Source: Emergomyces orientalis (lineage: Eukaryota > Ascomycota > Eurotiomycetes > Onygenales > Ajellomycetaceae). Taken from it: a DNA stretch of 64,000 nt. Location of the stretch: NCBI GenBank assembly GCA_002110485.1, contig MOWL01000076.1, positions 1 through 64,000 on the forward strand, in the 5' to 3' direction. Positions 10,800-21,771 of this stretch are shown piece by piece (positions within the stretch are counted from its first letter, which is position 1; each line of letters starts with the position of its first letter). The translations under genes were made by a program, and so were the position numbers. The notes under the pieces were generated by a model. It made no database searches. It was not told where the DNA came from and saw only the letters and a list, made by a program, of their open reading frames with translations.

Positions 10800-11314
10800 T
10801 CTTCGTCCCGCACAGGACCAGAGGAAGGAACGGGAAGGGATAGGGATGGAGGGGCCAGCGATGGATGGTTGAAGGAACAGAGAGCTCGTTGGTTGTGATG
10901 GGAGGGATATAAGGGTGGGCAAGCGCGACTTGATAGCTTGGGGAGCGGCGAGGGGTTGATGGGCGGAGAAGATTCGATGGGAAGGGAAGCTGGAATTGCG
11001 AGGGTGACCAGATCACCCGCTGGAGAGAAGGGAGCCATGACTTTATAGTTAGCTCCGAGAGGGCCATATCTGGCCGGCGGTCCCAAGATGGGCGAAGAGT
11101 GAGTGACGTTTGAAAAAGGAGGATGCAAGCGCCCATTCCATCAGTGGGTGAGGATCCATTTTCTGTACCTGAACCCTGGGGCGTGGAATTGAGCTTGCAG
11201 CGCGCAGGGGGCGTCCACTGTGCGTGGAGCGTGGCAGTATTGGACAATCATCGGCCTAAAGCAGCCGTCGAGCTAGTCGACATCCGGCCTTCGGCTCACC
11301 GTTTGAACGTTTAA
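10800..11314. promoter_or_regulatory. Upstream region of the DUF3435 gene
   Basis: GC-balanced, CpG-containing sequence that ends abruptly at about 11314, where AT-rich sequence begins (gtttgaacgtttaaa at 11301-11315). The sharp change could be an insertion boundary. No TATA box is obvious. Confidence 0.35.
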
Positions 11315-11339
11315 AGTAGAAAAATTTAATAATAAAAAT

Positions 11340-11744
11340 GAATAGATGAAAATTTGATTTTATAAATTACAATGTAGTAGAGAAAATTACAATACAGAGT
11401 CTTTGTCTATTTTGAAAAGTGATTCAGTCTAAATTAAAGCTTCAAACAGAATCTATTTATAGTTGAAAATTTTAAATGTTCTCAAGAAGCCTCAGCAAGA
11501 AAAGATACAGAAGTCTTACTATCAGAAGAAAAGAATCACTGCACATTGAAGTGATTTTTAGATCTGTTTCAGAAAATACTCTTTGTGAGATAGACTATAG
11601 ATTCAGCAGCTGTATCATGATAAATGCATGAGCATGTAATTAATAAAATTTTAGACTTGATTACTTCTCAAATCAGATACTAGCTCTGCTTAGTAATTTT
11701 CTCTACTACATTGTAATTTATAATAAATAAATTTTCATCTATTC
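11340..11744. repeat. 405-bp element with about 51-bp terminal inverted repeats
   Basis: The left arm 11340-11390 (gaatagatgaaaatttga...) is the near-perfect reverse complement of the right arm 11693-11744 (...aaattttcatctattc), differing by a few bases and a 1-bp indel. The interior has no open frame. This is the shape of a MITE, a non-autonomous DNA transposon. No clear target-site duplication is seen at the edges. Confidence 0.75.
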
Positions 11745-12567
11745 ACTTCTATTCTTGAGTTTTTCTTGTTTAGTCTTTCTGAACTTCAGATATTTGTGTA
11801 GTTCTCATACATTATTCAGAATGATTCAGAAACAGAGTAATCTTCATTGAGTCAAAAGATGCTTTTTAAAGATGTACTTTCATCAAATGTCATTTTGAAT
11901 GATCATTTATTTTCATTCAGTGCTTGCATGTTCAAGTTATAATTTGTAATTCAAAATCATGATTCTTATCATTTTGACTCACTTTGACTTCATCATGTGA
12001 TCTGAATTCATGACTACAATGTCTGAAAGAGCTCATCAATATTCAGACACTGAGTCAAGCATTCTGAATTATCAGTGTTAAATATATAACTCTACAAGTT
12101 CAAATCATATCTCTAGCAAATGCCATTCTCAATAAGCTTATCAAGATTATGGCTCAGATCAAACTGAGTGAACAGACTATTTTCTATTTATATAATATAC
12201 ATGCATATCTGAGCTTCTCTTCTATTTCTTGAAGCTCACTCATGATTTTCACTTGACTATTTTCTCTTGCTCAGATTTTTATAACATGAGATTCTGTTTC
12301 AGATTGAAAATCTCTGAAAATTCTGAATTGAGTTATCTTTGATTATCAATTTATTTTGAGAGATAATAAATTTTTTTTTTTTGAATAAATTCTTTTTCAT
12401 TGAAATTTGTGATGAAAATTGAAGATTTCAACTGACACAGATTCAAGATTGAGTTAAACTTGAAATTTCTTCTTGAATTTTGATAGAATATATATACTTC
12501 ATGAATTTAAAAGCTAACTTTTGAAAATTAACTTCTACAGTAAAAGTTAATTTTCTCAGAACCCCTA
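11745..12567. other. AT-rich, no gene seen
   Basis: Nearly CpG-free, TCA/TGA-rich sequence with no long frame, in the style of heavily mutated transposon DNA. It is the flank into which the copia element at 12660 inserted. Confidence 0.5.
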
Positions 12568-12625
12568 GTAGGAGCGCCCACAGGGGAGAAGTTCCCACAG
12601 GGGAGAAGTGCTCACAGAGAAGAAG
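12568..12625. repeat. Three tandem 18-bp units
   Basis: Three tandem units, cccacaggggagaagtt, cccacaggggagaagtg and ctcacagagaagaagtc, with the third more diverged by C-to-T and G-to-A changes. Confidence 0.7.
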
Positions 12626-12659
12626 TCCCTGTTGAAGCAAGTGATAGTAGTGTATTCAT

Positions 12660-12778
12660 TGTTGAATTGTTCTTCTTCTATATCTATTCTAGCAGAGGCA
12701 GAATGCCTAATATATATATAGATACAGGTATGAGTTTCAGATCTCTTACACGTGTTTCAACCACTGTGATACTCAACA
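12660..12778 (-). repeat. 3' LTR of a decayed copia element (119 bp)
   Basis: The ends are TGTTGA and TCAACA, a 6-bp perfect inverted repeat starting TG and ending CA. On minus it is preceded by a polypurine tract (GAGTGGGAG, 12779-12788), the usual plus-strand primer site. This places it as the 3' LTR of the minus-strand copia remnant that follows. Confidence 0.7.
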
Positions 12779-14660
12779 CTCCCACTCGATGGCAATCATC
12801 AAGGTTGCCAGTGATCATTCATCACAGTTGTAATAGGCCCCATTAAAACCTTCTTTGAAAGGAAAAACCTTTTACAAAGAAAAAACTAAAGAATGAAGAA
12901 AAGAGTGCTCATGTGTCTCAGTTCAGTTTAAAATCCGCAAGCTGCAAGCATCATTTGATGCCAAGCTCTCTCTGAAATCATTTGAATCTGTCTCATGCAA
13001 GAGATTTGGTGAACCTGTCAGCAATTTATTCTGCAGTTGAAATATACTTCAGTTCAACTGTTCCAGCATCCTGGACTTCCTCCTGCCATTTACACTGTAG
13101 TTCCATATGCTTTGTACGTGAGTGGTATTGGGGGTTTGATGACAAAGTGATGGCTTCTTGATTGTCGCCACAGATGATTGTCGCGGCTTTTTCTTGACTC
13201 ATATTCAACTCATTGAGAAGTCTTCTCAGCCAGATCACTTTCTTGATTGCCTGCATCTGCCCTAGGAATTCGGCCTCGCAGGTTGATAGAGTGACAATGC
13301 TTTGGCGCTTGGATTGCCAGCTGATCGCTCCGCTTCCGATGTTGAAGAGGTATCCAGCCGTTGACCATCATGTGTTGTGGCATCCAGTTCAATCAGCATC
13401 CGTAAAACCTTTCAGCATTTGAGAATGACCTTTATAGGTGAGTCTGAGACTCTTCATGTCTCTGAGGTACTGTAGAATGTGCCAAGCAAGTTTTATGTGT
13501 TGTGATCCAGGATTTACTAGGTATCTACTTGCTATAGAGACTGCATATGCAATGTCTCCCCTGATTCCAAGCATAATGTACATGAGAGATTCTATGATGT
13601 GTTGATATTTGACTCTTCAATCTGTGGGGCAGATGTATCCTGGGCTGTTGTCCAGCAGTGATGAGGTTTCTATGGGCATGCTGACAGAAGCACAATTGTC
13701 AATTTCAAACTGACATGCCACCTTGTTGATGTAGACTTCTTGACTCAGATACAGTATTCTATTCTGGCAATCTCACTGAATGAACATCTCAAGATAATAG
13801 TTACACAGTCCGAGATCTGTCATCTGAAAATGATTTCTCAGAGCTCTCTTGATTCTTTTTATTTCAGCAATACTAGATCCCACAATCAAGAGGTCATTGA
13901 CATACATCATGATATACATGTTGCTCCGCACGAATATTCCAAGATCAGTGCTGATTGACTCAAAGCTGAGACCGCGCAGGAAGTTTGTAAGAGTTTGATA
14001 CCAGATACAAGAAGTCTGTTTTAGATCATAGAGTGTCTTTTGCAATCAGCAGACCCTTGGCATGCCATCTATCATGTAATGGGGCTGTTTGAGATAGATC
14101 TCATGATCAATTTTGCTGTAGAGAAATGCTGTTTTGATATTCATTTGTTCAATCTCAAGACTCAGAGCAGCTTTAATTGCGAAAAGAGCTTTGTAGCTCA
14201 TTGACTTGATAACTGAAGTGAAGATTTTGTTATAGTCAATACTCTCTTTTTATGTGTACTCTCTCACTATTCATTTTATCTTGTGATGAATGATCTTTCC
14301 ATGAGATTTATATTTAAGCTTGAAGACTCATTTTCTACTCAGAGTCTGTTGATTCTTGAAAGAGTTAACAAGCTTTCATATCTTGTTTTGTTTAAGTGAA
14401 TTGACTTCTTCAAGCATTGTCTTTTCTCATTCAAGTCAGCTTGCATTGTTCTTCACTTGCTGAAGAGTCTTGAGCTCAAAGAGCTTTATTTCTTCTACAG
14501 TGATGATTAAGAATGTTGAGATTGTATTCTCTTCAGATATATTCATTAGTGCAAGATCTTTCTCATCATCATTAGACATATTCTGTGTTATCTGTAAGAC
14601 ACGGGCTTTCAGTTCAGGATGCCGTTCCAGTGCTTCTTGTTGCATGACATGGACTGATTA
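12779..14660 (-). pseudogene. Ty1/copia polyprotein remnant (RT and RNase H)
   Basis: Minus-strand fragments in copia order run from right to left. 14645-14436 looks like the linker after integrase. 14045-13773 is reverse transcriptase with YVND in place of YVDD. 13583-13389 is the conserved region between RT and RNase H (GDIAYAVSIASRYL). 13392-13026 is the end of RNase H (TKHMELQ, ending YISTAE). Several stops and shifts make it inactive. The 5' half and 5' LTR are missing; the sequence changes character near 14660. It is a different family from the copia element at 29.4-35.1 kb. Confidence 0.8.
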
Positions 14661-14779
14661 ATCAAGTTGGAGTTCTGGATATTGTTGTCATTCTCCTGAA
14701 ACTTGATGCTGCTGAGCGTTGCCTCGTTGCTGGTCACCGTCGGACAGTGAGTCATTCCCCTGGAGATCATCTTGGATAG

Positions 14780-15454
14780 TATCCGAGAGAGACCCAGAGG
14801 TGTCATCACTCCGTATGCCAGACTAAACAACCAAAAGTTCGAAAGCGAAAGAATTGTGGGGCTCAGAATCCAATGAGTCAAGGCCCAAGTTCTACAGACA
14901 ACAATTCAGGCTCTCCGGCTGGTAAGTGGATACCTCTCAGGCTTCAGTGTTGTAAGCACGCTGACATCCAATAGGCAACGCAAGGGCTACTTGCTTATTT
15001 AGTGATGACACATCCAGTCAACTAATTGACCATATCATCGGCGATCACGTGACACAACTACCAGTATTCGGACAAAATTTAATGCCCCAGGCGCGAGACA
15101 CCAATGTCACAGATTATACAGATGGTATTCCTAGGTTAAGCATACTAGCAGACACTGCAAGTTCCAGACTTTACTCCGAAGGTTAGTATTAAGGATTCAT
15201 ATACAGATATAATTGCTGAAGTGTAAATAGCACATGCGCTAAACTCAGTGTCGGAATCGACTGAAAGGGCCTGTCAAAATCGGTGTAATCCGCGCGTCGT
15301 CCAGGACCATACAAACAATGATGAAACAACTTTGCAGGTGGCAGATGATGGGACATACGCCAGTTTTTATGACCATGACCCAGTGCTCTTTACTATCAAT
15401 TGGAATTGCGATCCAGTCTTTAGTGCAATTGATCCTGCATTTGGCAATTTCTGA
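14780..15454 (+). CDS. Unrecognised spliced gene, C-terminal part
   Basis: Three exons join in frame: 14780-14921, 14975-15181 and 15231-15454. Both introns (53 and 49 bp) have GTAAGT/GTTAGT donors, GCTGAC/GCTGAA branch sites and TAG acceptors, and both are phase 1. The product starts with a Cys/Lys/Arg-rich segment (CQTKQPKVRKRKNC), then becomes Ser/Thr/Asp-rich and ends ...DPAFGNF. No family is recognised; a transcription-factor-like composition is possible but unproven. The 5' end is not found. It abuts the copia remnant at 14660, so the gene may be truncated by that insertion. Confidence 0.5.
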
Positions 15455-16241
15455 TTTGGAATTGAATAGGCCGTACATAAGCCATTACTCTAAGTTATCA
15501 TATAGAGTATTCTAATCTCCATGGCGCCCATTCACGTAGGTGGGAATAGCCTCATGAAAACACCGACCCCCCCCCCCTGCCTGTAGCTGTGTTGATGGAA
15601 ACTATTTATGCCTTCTTGGTCGCTTCAATACCTGTGTCTGATAAGAACTTTGGAGATTTTTCTTCACGCGTATGGAATATTTCGCAGCTGCCATGACAAT
15701 AGCGATGTACCGCTGTAGATAGCCCTGTCATAGCTCTGATTAAAACCGAATAGGACCAATGATTGCTCTGTTCTGGCTAATAAGTATCATTCAGAGGCCG
15801 CCCAATGCGTATATTCTATGTGGAGAAGTGGAAACATCGCTATTCATTACACCACACCTAATAAATTCGAACACTAAACATCTAGAGGTGGCCGCAGCCC
15901 AAAGGCATTGTTGATTTCCAGCTTTTTCATGTCCACTATGAGAAGATGCCGCCGCAATAGTCTCCTACCGAGAAGTAACCATTTAAACATAGATCAATGA
16001 ACTGAGAGGACTGGCTGCACTATGTTTGCAGAATGCGATTTCTATGATGGCAGTAGACGTATGCAAACTTGGTTCTAGTCCACCACCAACCTGTATTTAC
16101 TAAAAGCGATCCATTTTAAACTTGAACTGTATCACTAAGCTAATTTAGTATGATAGTTCTCTCTGTTTCTATGGTCCTATGGCCAAGCACATCCAGGATT
16201 TCGCAGTATTTTTGAAGAGCTGTGTAGAAGAGCCAAATGAG
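15455..16241. other. No gene seen
   Basis: Mixed-composition intergenic sequence with a run of ten C at about 15568. No open frame, repeat or RNA gene is recognised. Confidence 0.45.
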
Positions 16242-16510
16242 TCACAGGTGAAATGGATGGCGAGTGAAGTGGATTGCAAGTGAAATGACAGGGTGAAATT
16301 TGGCTTGGTAATACTCTTCCTTTTTTGGTAGAATTATGCCAAGATCTACTAGTACATTCCACAAAAAAAAGGATGAAATGATAAGTCCCCGGCGAAGTTT
16401 GACCTCATCTAGTTCCAAGGTGCGTTGCTGCTGTTTATGCTCTCCAGATTGGCTAAGGTCAACAAGTTCATCAAAGGTCAGATGTTCGTACAAGCGCTTT
16501 TCTACAACTT
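16242..16510 (-). CDS. Possible small exon, unrecognised
   Basis: A minus-strand frame of about 89 codons with charged, protein-like composition (EKRLYEHLTFDELVDL, then LELDEVKLRRGLIISS), ending at 16242. A TAG immediately followed by GTTGGAGGG near 16520 could be a splice acceptor. There is no ATG and no family match. It could be a decayed exon. Confidence 0.25.
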
Positions 16511-17276
16511 GCCTCCCTCCAACCTACCAAAAATACCCTAGATTACACGGCATCTCGTTGTGCAAAATCTATGGTTGGCTGAAACTTCACCGCTTTTTTC
16601 TGCCCCTCCCAGGCGCCCGCGGTTGTAGCTTGCAAGAATCCATCTGAAAACTTCCAAAGAACCCACACGGGGTTGCCCAAGCTCTGCATGACCCATCGCA
16701 AAACAATCCACGCGTCCCAAATCTATCGGCTGGTGGAAAGAGCATCTACTATGTCGGCGCAGGGATGACAGTGTTATCGATTCGCCAGAGGTGGTGCACG
16801 GATCTTGTCTAAGCAAAGCTCGAACAACTAAAAGGTATTGTATGAAACTGTTCCCAGCGTAGAAAGATCATTTCAAAAAGACGCCATCAAAGGTGGGGTA
16901 ATCACGGCGCTTAGAGCGTTGGCCGGGCTGGGCTGATAATGTTGGACGTCTGAGTGGTTGTATTGGTGTAGCTATCTAGTGGCTATATGTAGTGTGCGGG
17001 GCGCTAGTCCGTACTAGGAAGCCCAGGGCTCCAACAGATAAAACGCTACGATCTTGGAAATCTTTCGCCTGGATGCGCAAGAAGTTACCCCCGCAAGCCT
17101 AAAGTATATTTCGGCTGACCCGATGATGCTTTCTCACACAACCCTAGCATGAACAACATGTGAGACTGTTGCCTAATGAAATTCAACATCAAAGAAGGAC
17201 CCAGGGAATAGCCGCCAGCAAACAAGGTTGCCCTTCCGACAGGCACCATGTGGGGAACGGGCTGCATTAGGCAAAA

Positions 17277-17702
17277 ATGACCAAGCAAAAAGCGGCCATT
17301 GATATTCTAGCATCACTTAAGATCCCCAAAACTGATCACATTTTGTACTTTCAGCTTGATACCAAGTCAACACGCTGTTGGCTTGCCGAGGCGGCCCAGC
17401 ACAGCTGGGGTATCTCTGAACAATTGGCAAGAAAGCGCGGCATAGCAGTGATATGCTGTGCCTCACATCTCAACCAGTGGCGCTTACAAGATGACCCAAG
17501 GCATGTATTGGCTAATAAACTTAACGGTTATTCTATAGGGCCAGATAGTAAAGCCAATGAGTGGATACGGCTTCCGTTTAAGCAAGGCGAAGTTCCACCA
17601 AGACATCAGGGAGTGGAATATTTAAGTATCAATGATCCCCTACCAGCTTCCTTCGTTTCCAGTATCCTAAGCATCAGGAGCAGAAAAAGTCCTCCGATCT
17701 GA
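17277..17702 (+). CDS. Hypothetical protein, 141 aa
   Basis: A single-exon frame from ATG 17277 (context aaaaATGa) to TGA. The product starts MTKQKAAIDILASL, has a mixed charge pattern and two Cys-containing hydrophobic stretches (AVICCASHLNQW), and a Ser/Arg-rich end. No signal peptide, membrane helix or known domain is seen. It lies 240 bp upstream of a Cys-rich small gene on the same strand. The frame is longer than expected by chance here, but function is unknown. Confidence 0.45.
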   Translation: MTKQKAAIDILASLKIPKTDHILYFQLDTKSTRCWLAEAAQHSWGISEQLARKRGIAVICCASHLNQWRLQDDPRHVLANKLNGYSIGPDSKANEWIRLPFKQGEVPPRHQGVEYLSINDPLPASFVSSILSIRSRKSPPI

Positions 17703-17941
17703 AGAATCTCGAAACCTTTGAGTTGCAGCCTCAGATCCAGATATAACGTAAGCATTCTCTAACCCTAACTAATTGATGAATGGAATGATCTGATTAAGCA
17801 AAACAGAAGACTACTATCCGCACATCTACACAAGCGATTCCCCATAAAGACGCCCAACAGTCATACTATTACCGGTAAGATTTTATAACACTAGATACTA
17901 GATCATCATGTTCTAATATTATACCAGCACCGTCGAACACC

Positions 17942-18217
17942 ATGTCTGATCTTTGCCCCGACTGCGGACAAACAAAATACAATAGGATCAGAAGAACGGA
18001 ATGTAACAAATGCCACAACACCCTAAGGGGTTACATCATGAGCCATACTGCTAAGGAATGTAGCGATTCGAATTGCGACAGCGGAGTTAAGAAGAACGAC
18101 CGCAATAAAGACTGCAATGCGTGCCAAGGAACGGGCAGGAAACTCACCCACTGCGATCAAGTCGGTTGTGTCAATGGTGAAATGGAGTATACGTGCCGGG
18201 ACGATTTCCATAGCTAG
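17942..18217 (+). CDS. Small Cys-rich zinc-binding protein, 91 aa
   Basis: ATG 17942 has a good context (caccATGt). The 91-residue product has repeated paired cysteines: CPDC at 5-8, CNKC at about 21-24, C-x3-C, CNACQGTGR at about 58-66, and C-x4-C near the end. CNACQGTG matches the CxxCxGxG motif of the DnaJ (Hsp40) central zinc domain, and the whole is likely a zinc-folded mini-protein. There is no J domain, so it is not a complete co-chaperone. It resembles small DnaJ-zinc-finger-only proteins found in many genomes. Its role is unknown. Confidence 0.6.
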   Translation: MSDLCPDCGQTKYNRIRRTECNKCHNTLRGYIMSHTAKECSDSNCDSGVKKNDRNKDCNACQGTGRKLTHCDQVGCVNGEMEYTCRDDFHS

Positions 18218-18825
18218 GGTTGTGGAATGAGCGAAATAGTTCGTGTATTGAACTGACGGAGGTTTCCCATGTTGATTAATTAGCTGGTTCCATTTCCTTT
18301 CCAGCATAGTGGCTATAAAGGGCTACGCGCTAATCACGACCTATATACTTTTGAATCTCAAGGGTCCATAGTAACAAATCAATCCACAGCCATTACCGTT
18401 CTGCATGTATCTCTTCAATTAGTCATCAGCTCCAAGTGTTGGCGTTCTCGGGCTCGCCGGGGTAGGAAAAATATTTTTCCCGGACTTTGTTTGGCCTGCA
18501 AGTTTCTCGTTATGTCATGCCTCGACCCGAACAACCAAAATCCACTGTGGTGAGACCTCAACCACCAGTAGCCGATCGATAATTTTCATCGCAATTTTCT
18601 ATCCTGACTCATTACTGCATTTTGTTGCGCTCCCGCGCCCTTGCTCAGATTGATAGACTCCCTCTTTGTGCTCTTGATTGACCTCACTCTCTCCACATTT
18701 CTGTTCACTGCGTCGCTCTGCCTACATGCACGGTAGCCCGTATAGCAAGAGGACAACGATTGGAGCAAAGGAGCTCTAGACTGGTTTCTAGATTTGGAGA
18801 CGCATGAGGCCGTACAACCCCCAGC

Positions 18826-20346
18826 ATGAGCCGTTTATTGACAGCTCGGCAAGCTGAAGAGCTGTGCGTACACGCCATGATAAGGACGCTGGTGAGCTCA
18901 GCTGATACAGTGTTCCCAGACACAAGTCGATCATAGCTTACCTGTCTGCGAATAACCTGCTGAACGCCGCCGCTGCACTCAGGGCGGAGCTGAACCTTGA
19001 AGAAGATATTTTCGATGCAGCAACAGCGAAGAAATACGAAACATTATTGGAGAAAAAATGGACAAGCGTAGTCCGATTACAGAAAAAGGCAGGTCTGCAC
19101 AGCAAAGTCTCCGTTCTGTTTACTACACTATTACAGCAATGTCTAAATAGCGATGGCTAACATTCTATCACAGATAATGGATGTCGAGTCCCGAAACGCA
19201 GCGTTGCAACTTGAGCTCGATAACGCGACACCTACCTCTCTCTCTAGGCGCAATCAAGACCCCATTTCCTGGCTCCCTAGATTCCCTCCTCGACATTCTT
19301 TGGAATCACACCGAGATACCATAAACAGCGTTGCATTCCATCCAATATTCTCCTCCATTGCCTCCGGCTCTGACGATTTCACTATAAAAATATGGGACTG
19401 GGAGCTTGGCGAACTGGAAAAGACGATCAAAGGCCACACGAGAGCAGTACTGGACGTTGACTATGGCGGCCCAAGAGGTGGTATTCTTCTGGCATCCTGC
19501 AGCTCCGATCTCAGCATTAAGCTATGGGATCCGGCAGATGAGTATAAAAACATTCGGACTTTGTTGGGTCACGATCACAGCGTCAGCGCAATCCGTTTCA
19601 TACCTTGCGGGACTGCCGGGGCACCATCTGGAAACTTGCTTGTCAGTGCAAGTAGAGACAAGACCCTGAAGATATGGGACGTCGTCACTGGGTATTGCGT
19701 GAAGACACTACAAGGCCATACAGGCTGGGTACGAGATGTTTACCCCTCTTTTGATGGAAGATTCCTCCTCTCGACCGGGGATGATATGACTGCTCGGTTA
19801 TGGGATATCTCCGGATTGAATCCAGGTAACAAGCTGATAATGTTTGGCCATGAGAACGTCAATGAATGCTGCGCACTCGCTCCGCCTGCCTCGTACCAGT
19901 ATCTTGCACCCCTGACCGGACTGAAGACCCAACCGGTAAGTAGCGCGGCAGAGTTCATGGCGACCGGGTCGCGAGATAAGACTATCAAACTCTGGAATGC
20001 TCGCGGGACTTGCCTCCTGACACTAGTAGGCCACGACAACTGGGTGCGGGGGCTGGCTTTTCATCCTGGTGGCAAATATCTCCTTTCGGTATCGGATGAT
20101 AAGACGCTACGTTGCTGGGACCTAAGCCAAGACGGGAAGTGCGTTAAGACACTCAGGGACGTGCATGATCGCTTCGTTACCTGTCTCAGGTGGGCCCCGG
20201 GAATTGTCAAGAATGTACCTGCGGATTACAGCGGCGCTGAGGGGAAGGCTGATGAACGCAATGGGACGCCGAACCTCAATGTGCAGATCCGCTGCGTTAT
20301 CGCCACGGCAGGAGTAGATTCGAAGTTGAGGATCTTCGCGAACTGA
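18826..20346 (+). CDS. nudF: Nuclear distribution protein NudF/PAC1 (LIS1 homologue), 459 aa
   Basis: Exons are 18826-18863, 18920-19088 and 19174-20346. The product has an N-terminal LisH dimerisation motif (residues about 1-45, with AYLSANNLLNAAAALRAEL), a short coiled coil (about 55-90) and a seven-bladed WD40 propeller (about 110-459; KIWDWELGE, IKLWDPADE, LKIWDVVTG, ARLWDISG, IKLWNARG and LRCWDLSQ end successive blades). NudF/LIS1 binds and regulates cytoplasmic dynein and is needed for nuclear migration along hyphae. Intron 1 is 56 bp with GTGCGT. Intron 2 (85 bp) appears to start with GC (AAG|GCAGGT) and has a perfect CTAAC branch; this join restores the QKKIMDVESRN block conserved in the family. 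The frame is intact, so the gene is probably functional. Confidence 0.95.
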
Positions 20347-21771
20347 AGTCGCAAGAGATGATCCCAAAGAGACAATACACACTGCTGCTTGCCGCGCACT
20401 CGAAACAGATATCAACCTTATCCAGCTGATTTTGAAGAGCTGACAGCTTGTCCTGTTTCAAGAAACACGGATTTAACCCTTGTGACCGGCGTACAACGCC
20501 CTCCAATATTGACAACAGCACGGAACACAATGCCAGGATTTTGTTGGAGATGAAAGCAAAAGCAATGTTGACTATTCGGGTGAAACATGCGGCGGGGCGG
20601 GTGCAAAATTGTAAAATCAAATGATTCATTTCTGGTGTCGCTTGCGAAAAAATTATTCTTGCCTTAAAAGTATGAATTGAATATGCTTAGACTTGTAGGT
20701 TCACAGGTGCTAGCATTCTTGAATGCTGCATTTCTCGACATCTGCAGTTCAGCCAAACAACTTTTGCGCCTACAGGCTAGGAGTTCCTGCTCTCTCTGAA
20801 GGTCTGCAATAGATGTCCTTTTCTACCTTCTCTATGTGATTCAACAAAACTAAAATTATATATGTGATGCATCGCCTGTGACAGATACAAAGCCTCAAGG
20901 TCCTCGCACCATGCGGGATCATTAGATTCAGTATTCAGGCTGAGGTTAATCTGGCACTGAAATGAAATCAAGAGGAAATGTCTTCCGGTCACGAACCTTG
21001 GGCATTTTGATGACTGTTACTGTTGCTATAGTTGAAATTTAAGAGTCCAAATCCCTTGCTGGTTTATTAGTATTCTATGAAATCTATGAGTGGTAGCATT
21101 CCACAGATCTGTAGACGCTGGCCCCATCCACATAATTATGGCGCCCAAGTGGTTTTGTAGAAAACTGAAAACCTGCCAAGAAAATCACCTGCCGAACTAG
21201 AAACTCAGCTAACCGTTCATGGCTATTCTAAACAGGGAAGAGCAGACCTTTCTACAATCTCCTATTTTGTGCTTGTCGCAGGCCTGAAAATGTCCACCCG
21301 TTGCGGTTTGCATCTGGGTGACAGGTTTGGGTCCATTCCGTCGAATTTTCATGTACATACCCTTTGAATAATGGTTCCTTCTTTTGCCGGTCTATCCGTC
21401 CTCTCATTCAAAGCCAAGTTGGATCAACCCTCACCTGTTCCCAGCGAGCTTTTTTCTCTCCAGATACCATACATCATAACTTATTAACAATTCTGCATTT
21501 TGTTCCCGTGTTTGCTCCCATCCATCACATATGGCTGAGCTTTCGGACTGTGATTGCAAAATCATCGCAAAGCATCCTCTAACCAACTCAGTCAATCGTT
21601 TACGCGGCGTGCTTCAGGAAGCTGAAAAATCTATGAGTCGCGTCTAATTTCTTACAATGGCGCCGTTGATAGCCTTGACCAACTCTATCAAAATGCAATT
21701 TCAAAACTTGTCTATACTTTACAGGGAGAGGATGTAGCTTACAGCCTTCACTCACGATAAGCAATGGAAAT
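20347..21771. other. Intergenic, no gene seen
   Basis: Region between nudF and the FunK1 pseudogene. Only short frames in mixed composition are present, with no domain or repeat found. Confidence 0.5.

Noticed and set aside
14609..14881. 90-codon minus-strand frame as a gene
   Set aside because: It overlaps the first exon of a better supported plus-strand spliced gene and the end of the copia remnant, and shows no domain.
20297..20629. Minus-strand frame after nudF
   Set aside because: It partly overlaps the nudF 3' end on the opposite strand, has low-complexity composition and shows no family similarity.
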